From: Globodera rostochiensis
Lineage: Eukaryota > Nematoda > Chromadorea > Rhabditida > Heteroderidae
Length of the DNA stretch: 64,000 bases
Assembly (NCBI GenBank): GCA_018350325.1
Contig: JAEVLN010000007.1
Location: 2,533,856-2,597,855, forward strand
Direction of reading: 5' to 3'
Under the pieces are notes generated by a model. It had not been told where the DNA came from and ran no database searches. It saw nothing but the letters and a program-made list of their open reading frames with translations. Within the stretch, counting starts at the first letter, position 1. Every line of letters begins with the position of its first letter. The translations under genes and the position numbers were made by a program. Positions 44,277 to 57,345 of this stretch are shown here, one piece after another.

Positions 44277-44655
44277 TGCGATAATTGGAGCAGGTCGAAC
44301 AACATCATCCGAAAAGACTCGCTCTTCGCCATGTGGTGTTGAGTCAACAAAAAGCATGCGAAGGTTGACTTGTTCCTGCTGGGGAAGTTGTCGGAACATT
44401 TCAGCTGCAGTCTGATACAAAGCTGCGTAAGGATGGTAGCGCCGTAAAACGTCGAACAAAAATTCCATCAGTTCCGGCTATAATAAATTGGTAGGTAATG
44501 TGTAATAATTCTGAACGAACTGAAAGGTTGTGATCAGTCGAAATTTCTGATAGCCGTGTTTGCGCGTCAGCCGGTGGTATGGTGAAAAGTTGGCCATGCA
44601 ATGCGGGCAAAGATGACGAAGGCGGATTGAAATCCCAGACAGCAAACTGCATCAA
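44277..44655 (-). pseudogene. Helitron copy C, right remnant after the BEL insertion
   Basis: It continues the Rep N-terminal exons broken at 34063: FDVLRRYHPYA… (to about 44468), an intron, then LHGQLFTIPPADAQTRLSEI. At 44655 the sequence jumps from GCATCA into helicase sequence AATTCCGGTTGTTGCC, so the N-terminal zinc-finger exons of copy C are missing. Confidence 0.8.
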
Positions 44656-47600
44656 ATTCCGGTTGTTGCCATTGGAAGGAAATTAAGCCCTGAGGCTTTT
44701 GCTCGTGCGATAATTTTCGATAAATATAGGACTGGGAAAGCCTTCAAATTGAAACCCCTACATTGTAGCTGAACGTCTTTCCAGCGCCACCTTCGCCTGT
44801 GACCATGAAGAGTCGGGAAACACCCGGCGTGAAGGATGTTTGTTGGCCACTGATAACTTGCTGCGCGTCAACACATCCTTTGTAAACGTCCTCGATCAGT
44901 TGTTGTTGTTCGGTATTCGGCTGCGGATCTTCAAAATATTTGATGCGATAATAGTCTTCGACGCGTTGGCGACAGTCGAGCTGATCGGGCAAGAGTTCGG
45001 GGTCGATATTGTCAATGATGACATTGTTGCGGAAAAACGTTAGCTAAAACTTGTGTACCAAAGACCAATCTGTTTCGGCATGCACCTGTATTAGTTGATC
45101 CGCTGTCATGTGAACGCCTTCCGGTCGTGGCAATCCAATGTGTTCACATGCCGTCTCGTAAGTGCCATCTTCCCTGCATTCGGTGTCCGGACGAATACCG
45201 TTTGCAAGCAAGAACCATTCAAGCGCGCGCAGGACATATTGCAGTTGTTGTTCAGGCGGTGCTTTGCCAACTTTGGTGCTCACAAGCCATTTGTTGGCGT
45301 CCTTCATTATTTCTTCCAAAAGCGCAGCTCCGTTTGTCAAATTTGCGGTGGCGAGGAACACGGCAAGCCAACGCAAACGCTGTTTTATCGATTTTTTGGT
45401 GTTGAAGGCTTCTTTGATTGTGTTCAGCCAAATGGTCATGTCGGACATGAGATTGCGCGCACGGGCGGCATCCACAAACGTCGGAAAGATGGTGGTGTCA
45501 ACCGTTCGGAGGTGAATCCAGCTGGTCGGGTCTTGGACGTGGAGCAACAGTTGGCGTATTGCCTTAAAATCCCAAGCTTGTTATTGCTAAGAGCATGTTT
45601 CCACTCCTTTTTCGCCGCATCGTACCAGAGTTTTTTGAATGCCGTTGCATAGGTCAAATGCAGCGCATCGTCCTGACATTGTTCGTTGAATGCAAAGTAA
45701 GCAGTCAGCTGTGTGACACGTTCTTCGCCAGCGTTGCGTCGTTCTTCTTCTGCCTGAGCTGCTTCACAAAAGGCATTCCGCTGCTCTTCCTCATCTTCAA
45801 ATCCTTGTTGCACTGCGATCCGGTGGCCTTGTGGTCCATGGACGTCCAATTCATCGACCTTATTGGGGTGACAGATTGCTATATAGCCTGACGAGCGCTT
45901 ACTTGATGGGATCTTCGTATGAGAGGTGTTCCCAGCTGTTGAAGATAAGCTTCCATTGAGGAAATGTATCGGGCAAGGCGAATTTGATGCATTTCGTCGT
46001 AGTTGAGGGCACTTTGGCCGGTGTTGCCATCCGTGACTTGGACGAAAGCCATGTCAGCTCCTTTCATCATATACTTGCATAAGTACTTAATGCAACCATC
46101 TCCTGCGACGAACTCGACGTTAATGCTGCAAAGAAACAGCAATTTTGTCAAAAAAATATGAATCATACTGAGCGACATATTTGCTCGACAGGAATGGGCT
46201 GAAAGCCACGACGTGCGAGTTGTCCTTTCGAATAGTTTTGCCTCGCTGGTCCTTGTATTGTATTTCGCGCCCATACAGTTCGGGATTCTGCTGCGCTTCC
46301 TGGATTGAAGGCGGAGGTGGACGGCGCTTGTAACGAGGGTAGGCGTTCTCGGAGTGCACATTGTCGTACTCAAACGGTTTCTACAGGGAAATAACTGTAG
46401 GTCAGATTGAATTATGACTCTATTGCACCGGAAAGTGTTTCCTGCACTTGCCATCCTGCAGACAATGCTTTGTTGAACATGTGTGGATGTTCTTTGTGGT
46501 GATCGTTTTGTGTAGAGCACGTTGCTGCGCCGCTTCTTTGGTCCGCCCCGTCGGATTTGGTGGGATTTCAGCACAGATGTACTCATCTATGTAGTCTGCG
46601 GGCGTTTGGATTTTGCCCATATTGCGCATTCGGTCCCAATCCAAAATAATGGCAGTGTGTACATGCGGCAAACCACTGTAAGGATTCAGCACTACTTCAA
46701 CTTCTACACACTTAAATGTTTACCGAAACTGATGTTCTAATGCACCAAACCAAGCACGAACAGGACCGAGAACGCCGCGTTCGGTGAGGTCTTTGTACAG
46801 TTCTTGGAGTTTGTCCACGAAGAGCCTGCACACAAGATCTGGGCGGTCAAACCACTGCTGTTGTTTTCCTCCCGCATCAGTGCCCAGCATAGCTTGAAGC
46901 TCTGGACAATCCGGGCTCATCGTAAACGTGACCAGAAGGTCGGGAGGTCCAAATTCGCGGCAGATGGTCATGCAGTTGGCATACTCACGCTGGTAGAACT
47001 GCCTTGACCCGCGGAAGTGCTCATCGGTCATGTACACCCGACCAATGGGGCCTTGCAAGCCTTAAACTCCGATATGTTTGCTTAGAGATTTTTCAGTTAT
47101 GCCTTGTTTGTTCCGCAGAGCTTCAAGCCAGTTGATCAAAGAATTTGGCAGCACAAGTCGGCGTTGTCCTTGCTTGCGCTTCATGTATTGGACTTTTTGG
47201 GCTTCCGCTCTGTTGTTGAACGTCAACGTGTACAGCTGAGCAATGGTGCCCCAGTCCCAAAGCCAGTGAGGGTTGCGCCAGTTTGCGCCACGTATCTGCG
47301 ACATGTACCGGAACCACTGTGCAAAAGAGACTTTATCTCGGCGATTGTAGACGCGTTCATTCGTTGGGCCAAGAAACTCGGCTTCTTCTCCAAGTTCATC
47401 AGTTTCCGGGACAACATTTTGTTGGGCATCCCGTAGCAACAGGTGTGAGTCGACGTGTTCGCCTTCGCGGAGGCGGAGCGCTAGTCCACGTTCTATGTTT
47501 GCTAGGTTGACCATTGCGTTTAGTTTTACCAAAGCCGCATTGGCCTCGACTGAACAACAGTGGAAACAGAGCTGGATCGATGTTCCTGTTGGACCATTTC

Positions 47601-50220
47601 ATGTGTCTTTTGCCGCTTCCAAAACGTCCAGTGAGCACAACGTCGTAGGGGTTTGATGGCACAACATTCGAGCCATCGTCCAGGTAAAACTTGAAAAAAG
47701 CAATTTGAAAAACATCTCGCGTTATATATTACTTGTGCCACAAGACGGCTACCATCAACAGTTTGAACGCCGAGCCTTCCTGGATGAATCTGTTGAACAT
47801 TTTGCAGATCCGCAGGTGCAATGATTGGAGCAGGGCGAACAACATCATCCGAAAAGACTCGCTCTTCGCCATGTGGTGTTGAGTCAACCAAAAGCATGCG
47901 AAGGTTGACTTGTTCCTGCTGGGGAAGTTGTCGGAACGTTTCAGCTGCAGTCTGATACAAATCGGCGTAAGGATGGTAGCGCCGTAAAACGTCGAACAAA
48001 AATTGCATCAGTTCCGGCTATAATAAATTGGTAGGTAATGTGTAATAATTCTGAACGAACTGAAAGGTTGTGATCAGTCGAAATTTCCGATAGCCGTGTT
48101 TGCGCGTCAACCGGTGGGATGGTGAAAAGTTGGCCATGCAATGCGGGCAAAGCTGACGAAGGCGGATTGAAATCCCAAACAGCAAACTGCATCATGTTGT
48201 TGCATTTGATGATGCGTTTGTCGTAGGCGCGCTTGTCATTACTGAGTTGAAGTTGGATCTGGCCGAAAGACAGGTGGCTATTGTAAGCCAGCGCATTCTT
48301 GAACAGTGAGTCGCGCATTCGGACAATGGCGGTGTCCTGGTTGTACAACAGGGCCATGAGTTCACCAGGGCGCTTTTGAAGATCATTGAAACGGGTCAGA
48401 AGATCAACTCGACCCTTCGCGCAACATTTAGAAAAGGCTGTTGGTCCAATGCCTTCAGAGCGCAGGCACAAGGCACCGCAGAATGGGCATGTACAGGTTT
48501 CCTTTTTAAGGGAAACTTAAAAACAGCTTTGTTGAAGTTGATACCGCAAGAGAGTCGTAGTAGCCCGGAAGATGTTTTGCAGAGCAAGCACCGCATCCAA
48601 CGCCAAAATGTTTTGAATGTGGAGTGCCGCATTGATTTGTTATTAGTTCGAAGACTTCTTGCTGAGAGGACCACACGTCCGAACTGAAGCGAGAAGTTGA
48701 TCGGCTTTCTCGTTGGCTGCGCCTTGGTGCCAAAGATGGTGGAGGCATGAGCACTGAGTCCAAGGTTGACTGGCTGAACATGCCAGAAAGAGCCGAAGAT
48801 GGGCGCGTTCGTTGTTCGGGGCGTACAGCTCTGCCACCAAAGCATCCACGCGCCTTAGCGATCTGCCTTTGCTGAGCCGGTTCAATGACATGGCATGCGG
48901 GACTATATAAGAAGTTTTTCAATATATTTTATTTTATCAATCATAATCACATGTAATCAATGTCTTGTACGCCTTTCCACGGGCTACCACATGAGCGGGG
49001 ACACGTCTGGTTTGGTTCGGGCTCGTACCTTAGGAATAGAGCAATTGTTTTGTATGGTGTAACCTATAAATACCAGCAGTTCTGGTGACAATAAGTCAAA
49101 CAGCAAGGCAAGAAAACTTTAGTAGGCGGAAGTCCTTCATCGGTCAAAGAAAAAAGCATGTTGCAGATGTTGCAAAAGCCAGGATGGGGAGTGGAGCATT
49201 GTAAACACAGCCCACCATTTGAACAAAGTCTAAGAAATGTTTGGGTGTCTCATGTTTAATGTTAACAGATTTACTTTTCCTCAAGCTCATCCGCATGCAA
49301 GTCCGTGGCACGGAGGGTTTCCGAGCAGTAACAACCGGTCTCAAAATAACCAACGCCAAGCTGTTGTTTGCATTGCGGACACCTCATTGAAGGTCGCGAC
49401 TTTGGACATTTGGTTCCGTGCTTACAGCGTTTAGTCGCCTCATTAGATAGCCTAAAACTTGAAGCAATTAATGTGGGTCCCCTGGGTTATTGCCAGTACC
49501 ATTCTTTAAATTGCGTTTCCCAATGATATTTGTGCCCGCATTCAAATGATCCATAGCCTTGCATTGAATCAACAGGAAAGGAACAAAAAACGCATGACAT
49601 TGACTTGGCAAAACGACCACGCGCTGCTCTTGGTTTTGGACAACATTCTTTTTGCAACTCTGGATTGGTGTTTATTAAAAGCTAATATATAGAGTACTCA
49701 CCACAAGGTTCAATGCCAAGGTCGTGCAACATTTCTTGTTGTCCCGGCCCGATGAAGTCGGAAGCTGCTGTTACATTTTCATAGGCTTGTAACTCGCTCG
49801 CAGCAGACGGGAGAGTATCTTCATGCAAGGTGTTCAGGCCAATACCATGGTCTACCGTTGCTGAGTGATCAACTCAAACACAAAGTCATAAAAGGGTGAA
49901 TAAGTTTAGAGTACCAGATAGAATGCGCAATTTCTCTATCGGGAGCTCGTCATCTTCTGATTGATCTGCGCAAGCAGAAGGTCCTAAGAAAAAAGGCGGC
50001 TTAAGTAAAAATGCATCAATGTGTACTTCCACGTTTTCTGAAGACGGAATCAAAACTGTTCCCACCAGCGGGAATATGCTTGACGACTGACAACAACGGG
50101 GCCGAAATGAGTTGTAAGCGCTTCAAATGCTGTTTGCCGATTCTGGGCTGAGTTAAAACATGCAAGAAGAAAAGCATGTTGACTCTGTGCTGTGCTGTGT
50201 TCAGGTGTGCCACCTCCGCG
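44656..50220 (-). pseudogene. Helitron copy D: start of helicase, Rep and N-terminal region only
   Basis: It matches copy A from about 9772 to about 15,530. Walker A GEGGAGKTFSYN is at about 44750-44830, pre-helicase exon at 45085-45547, Rep C-terminal exon at 45590-45866, catalytic tyrosine and HUH exons at 45911-46692, Helitron N domain at 46720-47662, zinc-finger exons at 47750-48900, and upstream Cys/His and helix-turn-helix exons at 48962-50220. Helicase motifs Ia-VI, macro and OTU are absent. About 105 bp spanning an exon end and its splice donor is lost near 45595. The helix-turn-helix exon has an 8-nt deletion giving a stop after WWEQF. Rep motifs themselves are intact. Confidence 0.8.
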
Positions 50221-50873
50221 GCTACCACAACTGTCCATCCCTAGCAAGATCGCTTGAAGCATTGGTTAGAAGAAATCGCGCTTCTGTTTTGCTGTCCAGG
50301 CGACACAAAACAGTTCAACCACGCGCAACCCACTGGTTAGTAAGCTAGGCGCTGCTAACAAAGTGGTGAACGACAAAAAACGAGTATTCCCCAGGAGGGA
50401 AGAAAGTCCACTTGGTGTGGTTCATTCTACAAAATCGGAGTCGGATTTGAATCGCGATGACAGACGCGATCATGCAGCAGCTGACTCAAGTTCTTCAGCA
50501 AATGTTGACGAACCAACAGCAAAATGTTCCACCCATTGCATCGGTTCAACCGCTACCATCGCTTCCAAACGTTGAATGCTTTGAGCCAGCCGAAGACAGA
50601 AGTATTGCCGACTGGCTAGAACGCTTCAATTTCGCGCTCGATTGTGCCGCACCGCAATTGGCTGATGACAAAAAGGTCAAACTGCTAATGACAAAGCTGA
50701 GCGAAGCCGCCTTCGGGCAGTACAGCAAATCGTGCTTGCCGAAAAAAGTGACGGAGTTCACCTTCGCAAAGACCGAAGAGCATCTCAAGGCTGCATTCGG
50801 CAGGCCTCAATCAATTTGGATTGACCGATATGAATGCCTTCGCGCATCGCGAAACGAAGACGAGAATTTCCGT
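45490..50873. repeat. 5.38-kb tandem duplication, unit 1
   Basis: From TGGTGGTGTCAACC in a Helitron exon through the Helitron N-terminal region and gypsy gag to GAATTTCCGT. It is followed directly by unit 2 (50874-56256) with the same start and end. The units are nearly identical by eye. Confidence 0.85.
50221..50873 (+). pseudogene. Ty3/gypsy gag fragment, copy 1
   Basis: Gypsy-derived sequence begins where similarity to Helitron copy A ends (about 50220). The gag frame starts at 50457 (MTDAIMQQLTQVLQQMLTNQ) and runs to residue 139, where it is cut at GAATTTCCGT and joined to Helitron Rep sequence. The chimeric frame runs on to 50951 but the tail is meaningless. Confidence 0.85.
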
Positions 50874-53800
50874 TGGTGGTGTCAACCGTTCGGAGGTGAA
50901 TCCAGCTGGTCGGGTCTTGGACGTGGAGCAACAGTTGGCGTATTGCCTTAAAATCCCAAGCTTGTTATTGCTAAGAGCATGTTTCCACTCCTTTTTCGCC
51001 GCATCGTACCAGAGTTTTTTGAATGCCGTTGCATAGGTCAAATGCAGCGCATCGTCCTGACATTGTTCGTTGAATGCAAAATAAGCAGTCAGCTGTGTGA
51101 CACGTTCTTCGCCAGCGTTGCGTCGTTCTTCTTCTGCCTGAGCTGCTTCACAAAAGGCATTCCGCTGCTCTTCCTCATCTTCAAATCCTTGTTGCACTGC
51201 GATCCGATGGCCTTGTGGTCCATGGACGTCCAATTCATCGACCTTATTAAGGTGACAGATTGCTATATAGCCTGATGAGCGCTTACTTGATGGGATCTTC
51301 GTATGAGAGGTGTTCCCAGCTGTTGAAGATAAGCTTCCATTGAGGAAATGTATCGGGCAAGGCGAATTTGATGCATTTCGTCGTAGTTGAGGGCACTTTG
51401 GCCGGTGTTGCCATCCGTGACTTGGACGAAAGCCATGTCAGCTCCTTTCATCATGTACTTGCATAAGTACTTAATGCAACCATCTCCTGCGACGAACTCG
51501 ACGTTAATGCTGCAAAGAAACAGCTATTTTGTCAAAAAAATATGAATCTTACTGAGCGACATATTTGCTCGACAGGAATGGGCTGAAAGCCACGACGTGC
51601 GAGTTGTCTTTGCGAATAGTTTTGCCTCGCTGGTCTTTGTATTGTATTTCGCGCCCATACAGTTGGGGATTCTGCTGCGCTTCCTGGATTGAAGGCGGAG
51701 GTGGACGGCGCTTGTAGCGAGGGTAGGCGTTCTCGGAGTGCACATTGTCGTACTCAAACGGTTTCTACAGGGAAATAACTGTAGGTCAGATTGAACTATG
51801 ACTCTATTGCACCGGAAAGTGTTTCCTGCACTTGCCATCCTGCAGACAATGCTTTGTTGAACATGTGTGGATGTTCTTTGTGGTGATCGTTTTGTGTAGA
51901 GCACGTTGCTGCGCCGCTTCTTTGGTCCGCCCCGTCGGATTTGGTGGGATTTCAGCACAGATGTACTCATCTATGTAGTCTGCGGGCGTTTGGATTTTGC
52001 CCATATTGCGCATTCGGTCCCAGTCCAAAATAATGGCAGTGTGTACATGCGGCAAACCACTGTAAGGATTCAGCACTACTTCAACTTCTACACACTTAAA
52101 TGTTTACCGAAACTGATGTTCTAATGCACCAAACCAAGCACGAACAGGACCGAGAACGCCGCGTTCGGTGAGGTCTTTGTAAAGTTCTTGGAGTTTGTCC
52201 ACGAAGAGCCTGCACACAAGATCTGGGCGGTCAAACCACTGCTGTTGTTTTCCTCCCGCATGCCCAGCATAGCTTGAAGCTCTGGACAATCCGGGCTCAT
52301 CGTAAACGTGACCAGAAGGTCGGGAGGTCCAAATTCGCGACAGATGGTCATGCAGTTGGCATACTCACGCTGGTAGAACTGCCTTGACCCGCGGAAGTGC
52401 TCATCGGTCATGTACACCCGACCAATGGGGCCTTGCAAGCCTTAAACTCCGATATGTTTGCTGAGAGATTGTTTTGTCTATGCCTTGTTTGTTCCGGAGA
52501 GCTTCAAGCCAGTTGATCAAAGAATTTGGCAGCACAAGTCGGCGTTGTCCTTGTTTTCGCTTCATGTATTGCACTTTTTGGGCTTCCGCTCTGTTGTTGA
52601 ACGTCAATGTGTACAGCTGAGCAATGGTGCCCCAGTCCCAGAGCCAGTGAGGATTGCGCCAGTTCGCGCCACGTATCTGCGACATGTAGCGGAACCACTG
52701 AGCAAAAGAGACTTTGTCTCGGCGATTGTAGACGCGTTCATTCGTCGGCCCAAGAAACTCGGCTTCTTCTCCAAGTTCATCTGTTTCCGGAACAATATTT
52801 TGTTGGGCATCCCGGAGCAACAGGTGTGAGTCGACGTGTTCGCCTTCGCGGAGCCGAAGCGCTAGTCCACGTTCTATGTTTGCTAGGTTGACCATTGCGT
52901 TTAGTTTTACCGAATCCGCATTGGCCTCGACTGAACAGTAGTGGGAACAAAACTGGATCGATGTTCCTGTTGGACCACTTCATGTGTATTTTGCCGCTTC
53001 CAAAACGTCCAGTGAGCACAACGTCGTAGGGGTTTGATGGCACAACGTTCGAGCCATCGTCCAGGTAAAACTTGAAAAAAACAATTTGAAAAACATCTCT
53101 GCGTTATATATTACTTGTGCCACAAGACGGCTACCATCAACAGTTTGAACGCCGAGCCTTCCTGGATGAATCTGTTGAACATTTTGCAGATCCGCAGGTG
53201 CGATAATTGGAGCAGGTCGAACAACATCATCCGAAAAGACTCGCTCTTCGCCATGTGGTGTTGAGTCAACAAAAAGCATGCGAAGGTTGACTTGTTCCTG
53301 CTGGGGAAGTTGTCGGAACATTTCAGCTGCAGTCTGATACAAAGCTGCGTAAGGATGGTAGCGCCGTAAAACGTCGAACAAAAATTCCATCAGTTCCGGC
53401 TATAATAAATTGGTAGGTAATGTGTAATAATTCTGAACGAACTGAAAGGTTGTGATCAGTCGAAATTTCTGATAGCCGTGTTTGCGCGTCAGCCGGTGGT
53501 ATGGTGAAAAGTTGGCCATGCAATGCGGGCAAAGATGACGAAGGCGGATTGAAATCCCAGACAGCAAACTGCATCATGTTGTTGCATTTGATGATGCGCT
53601 TGTCGTAGGCGCGCTTGTCCGTGCTGAGTTGAAGCTGGATTTGGCCAAAGGACAAGTGGCTATTGTAAGCCAGCGCATTCTTGAACAGAGCGTCGCGCAT
53701 TCGGACAATGCCAGTGTCGTGGTTGTAGAGCAAGGCCATCAGTTCACCAGGGCGATTTTGAAGGTCGTTGAAACGGACCAGCAGATCAACGCGGCCCTTA

Positions 53801-55603
53801 GCGCAGCATTTGGCGAAGGCTGTTGGGCCAGTGCCTTCAGAGTGCAAGCACAGCGCCCCACAGAATGGGCATGTACACGGCTCCTGTTTGGGACGAATTC
53901 AAAAAAGAGCTATGTTGTTGTTGGTACCGCAAGGGAGTCGTAGTAGTCTGGAAGATGTTTGGCAGAGCAGGCACCGCATCCAACACCAAAATGTTTAGAA
54001 TGAGGAGTTGCGCATTGATTCGTTATGGGCTCGAAGACTGCATGCTGAGGGGACCACATTTCCGAGCTGAAGCGTGAGGTAGATCTGCTTTCTCGTTGAC
54101 TGCGTCTTGGTGCCAAAGATGGTGGTGGCATGAGCACTGAGTCCAAGGTTGACTGGCTGAACATGCCAGAAAGAGCCGAAGATGGGCGCGTTCGTTGTTC
54201 GGGGCGTACAGGTCTGCCACCAAAGCATCCACGCGCCTTAGCGATCTGCCTTTGCTGAGCCGGTTCAATGACATGGCATGCGGGACTATATAAGAAGTTT
54301 TTCAATATATATTATTTTATCAATCATAATCACATGTAATCAATGTCTTGTACGCCTTTCCACGGGCTACCACATGAGCGGGGACACGTCTGGTTTGGTT
54401 CGGGCTCGTACCTTAGGAATAGAGCAATTGTTTTGTATGGTGTAACCTATGAATACCAGCAGTTCTGGTGACAATAAGTCAAACAGCAAGGCAAGAAAAC
54501 TTTAGTAGGCGGAAGTCCTTCATCGGTCAAAGAAAAAAGCATGTTGCAGATGTTGCAAAAGCCAGGATGGGGAGTGGAGCATTGTAAACACAGCCCACCA
54601 TTTGAACAAAGTCTAAGAAATGTTTGGGTGTCTCATGTTTAATGTTAACAGATTTACTTTTCCTCAAGCTCATCCGCATGCAAGTCCGTGGCACGGAGGG
54701 TTTCCGAGCAGTAACAACCGGTCTCAAAATAACCAACGCCAAGCTGTTGTTTGCATTGCGGACACCTCATTGAAGGTCGCGACTTTGGACATTTGGTTCC
54801 GTGCTTACAGCGTTTAGTCGCCTCATTAGATAGCCTAAAACTTGAAGCAATTAATGTGGGTCCCCTGGGTTATTGCCAGTACCATTCTTTAAATTGCGTT
54901 TCCCAATGATATTTGTGCCCGCATTCAAATGATCCATAGCCTTGCATTGAATCAACAGGAAAGGAACAAAAAACGCATGACATTGACTTGGCAAAACGAC
55001 CACGCGCTGCTCTTGGTTTTGGACAACATTCTTTTTGCAACTCTGGATTGGTGTTTATTAAAAGCTAATATATAGAGTACTCACCACAAGGTTCAATGCC
55101 AAGGTCGTGCAACATTTCTTGTTGTCCCGGCCCGATGAAGTCGGAAGCTGCTGTTACATTTTCATAGGCTTGTAACTCGCTCGCAGCAGACGGGAGAGTA
55201 TCTTCATGCAAGGTGTTCAGGCCAATACCATGGTCTACCGTTGCTGAGTGATCAACTCAAACACAAAGTCATAAAAGGGTGAATAAGTTTAGAGTACCAG
55301 ATAGAATGCGCAATTTCTCTATCGGGAGCTCGTCATCTTCTGATTGATCTGCGCAAGCAGAAGGTCCTAAGAAAAAAGGCGGCTTAAGTAAAAATGCATC
55401 AATGTGTACTTCCACGTTTTCTGAAGACGGAATCAAAACTGTTCCCACCAGCGGGAATATGCTTGACGACTGACAACAACGGGGCCGAAATGAGTTGTAA
55501 GCGCTTCAAATGCTGTTTGCCGATTCTGGGCTGAGTTAAAACATGCAAGAAGAAAAGCATGTTGACTCTGTGCTGTGCTGTGTTCAGGTGTGCCACCTCC
55601 GCG
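50874..55603 (-). pseudogene. Helitron copy E: Rep and N-terminal region only
   Basis: It starts inside the Rep C-terminal exon at the gypsy junction. Catalytic tyrosine and HUH exons are at 51295-52076, the Helitron N domain at 52100-53043, zinc-finger exons at 53150-54290, and Cys/His and helix-turn-helix exons at 54345-55603. A 4-nt deletion near 52260 (CGCATGCCCAG where copy D has CGCATCAGTGCCCAG) shifts the frame just after LLVTFTMSPDCPELQ. No helicase, macro or OTU part is present. Confidence 0.8.
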
Positions 55604-56256
55604 GCTACCACAACTGTCCATCCCTAGCAAGATCGCTTGAAGCATTGGTTAGAAGAAATCGCGCTTCTGTTTTGCTGTCCAGGCGACACAAAACAGTTCA
55701 ACCACGCGCAACCCACTGGTTAGTAAGCTAGGCGCTGCTAACAAAGTGGTGAACGACAAAAAACGAGTATTCCCCAGGAGGGAAGAAAGTCCACTTGGTG
55801 TGGTTCATTCTACAAAATCGGAGTCGGATTTGAATCGCGATGACAGACGCGATCATGCAGCAGCTGACTCAAGTTCTTCAGCAAATGTTGACGAACCAAC
55901 AGCAAAATGTTCCACCCATTGCATCGGTTCAACCGCTACCATCGCTTCCAAACGTTGAATGCTTTGAGCCAGCCGAAGACAGAAGTATTGCCGACTGGCT
56001 AGAACGCTTCAATTTCGCGCTCGATTGTGCCGCACCGCAATTGGCTGATGACAAAAAGGTCAAACTGCTAATGACAAAGCTGAGCGAAGCCGCCTTCGGG
56101 CAGTACAGCAAATCGTGCTTGCCGAAAAAAGTGACGGAGTTCACCTTCGCAAAGACCGAAGAGCATCTCAAGGCTGCATTCGGCAGGCCTCAATCAATTT
56201 GGATTGACCGATATGAATGCCTTCGCGCATCGCGAAACGAAGACGAGAATTTCCGT
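50874..56256. repeat. 5.38-kb tandem duplication, unit 2
   Basis: Same content and order as 45490-50873; after it the gypsy element runs on normally (GTGCTTTCATC…), so this unit keeps the original gypsy context. Confidence 0.85.
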
Positions 56257-57345
56257 GCTTTCATCAACCGGCACAAACGACTGCTGCGGGACTTCGAGTT
56301 CCGAAAGCTCAACGAGGAACAGTTCTTGTGCTTAATGCTGCTGACGGCATTGAAAGCACCGAAGGAGGCTGAGCTACGAAAGCGAATTTTGTCGAAATTA
56401 GCCGCAGACGGTGACCGGGTCAAATACGATGGAGTTGTCGAGGACCTCCAAATGTATCAATCGACCATTGCAGAAGCAAAGGTAATCGAGCAGCCTTCAT
56501 CTTCGAAAAATCTTTTTGCGGTGAAGCGAAAGCCGTTCCCCATGCAAAAAGGAAGTGCAACTCTGAGTCCGACTCAACGTGTCTGCTGGCGCTGTGGAAA
56601 GACTTCCCACCCTCCCATCGAATGTCCGCACAGCAAAACCGTTTGCCGAAAGTGCAATAAAGTTGGACATGTGGAGGCGCAATGCGCACGACACCAGGAG
56701 TGGCTCAACCGAAACAAAGGGAGCAAGAACACGGGAAAGCGAGCTTGTACTCTCCGGATGGGAGGAGTACTCGTGAACGTGGTGAACCAACCGACGAAGC
56801 TCATTGAAGTCCCGGTGTCTGTGAATGGAAGTGCAGTCAATTTTCTGCTTGACTCAGGCGCCGAGGTTACAGTGCTCAACGAAGAGACGCACTGTCTGAT
56901 TGGAGCCCCCCGGTTAAGCCGCTGTAATGAGCAGGCAAAATACCATGATGGAACCAGCTGCAGGCTTCTCGGAAGAGGAGAGGCAACTTTCAAGTTTGGC
57001 GGAATTGCAAAAATGGGACAATTCTATGTTTCCAAGAAGGGATCATTGAATTTGTTAGGGATTGAAATGCTGGATGCGTTTGGACTGTTGGATGACGCGC
57101 GGAAGAAGGTGGCAACGGCACTACAGCTGAACACGATCAAAAGTGACGCTTCGGACGAGAAAAGTCTGACGGGACTAAAGGCAAAGTTCCCTGACGTTTT
57201 CTGCACCGGATTAGGCCATTGCACGAAGGCAAAGGCCACTCTTACACTGAAGGCTGATGCAACCCAGTATATTGCCGACCACGTCCCGCGCCATACAACA
57301 CAAAATTGGTTGTGGATGCGGAATTGGACCGACTCCAAGCCATGA
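55840..57345 (+). pseudogene. Gypsy gag-protease ORF, frameshifted at the end
   Basis: A 501-codon frame: capsid-like gag (residues about 40-200, ADWLERFNFAL), two CCHC knuckles (CWRCGKTSHPPIEC and CRKCNKVGHVEAQC, about residues 248-282) and a retropepsin site LLDSGAEVTVL near residue 338. A lost base near 57291 shifts the frame so the link into the polymerase is broken. Gag and protease themselves look intact. Confidence 0.85.

Noticed and set aside
50457..50951. A 164-codon gag-like protein as a distinct gene
   Set aside because: It is a junction product: gypsy gag cut at residue 139 and read on into antisense Helitron sequence; the same chimera recurs at 60021-60515.
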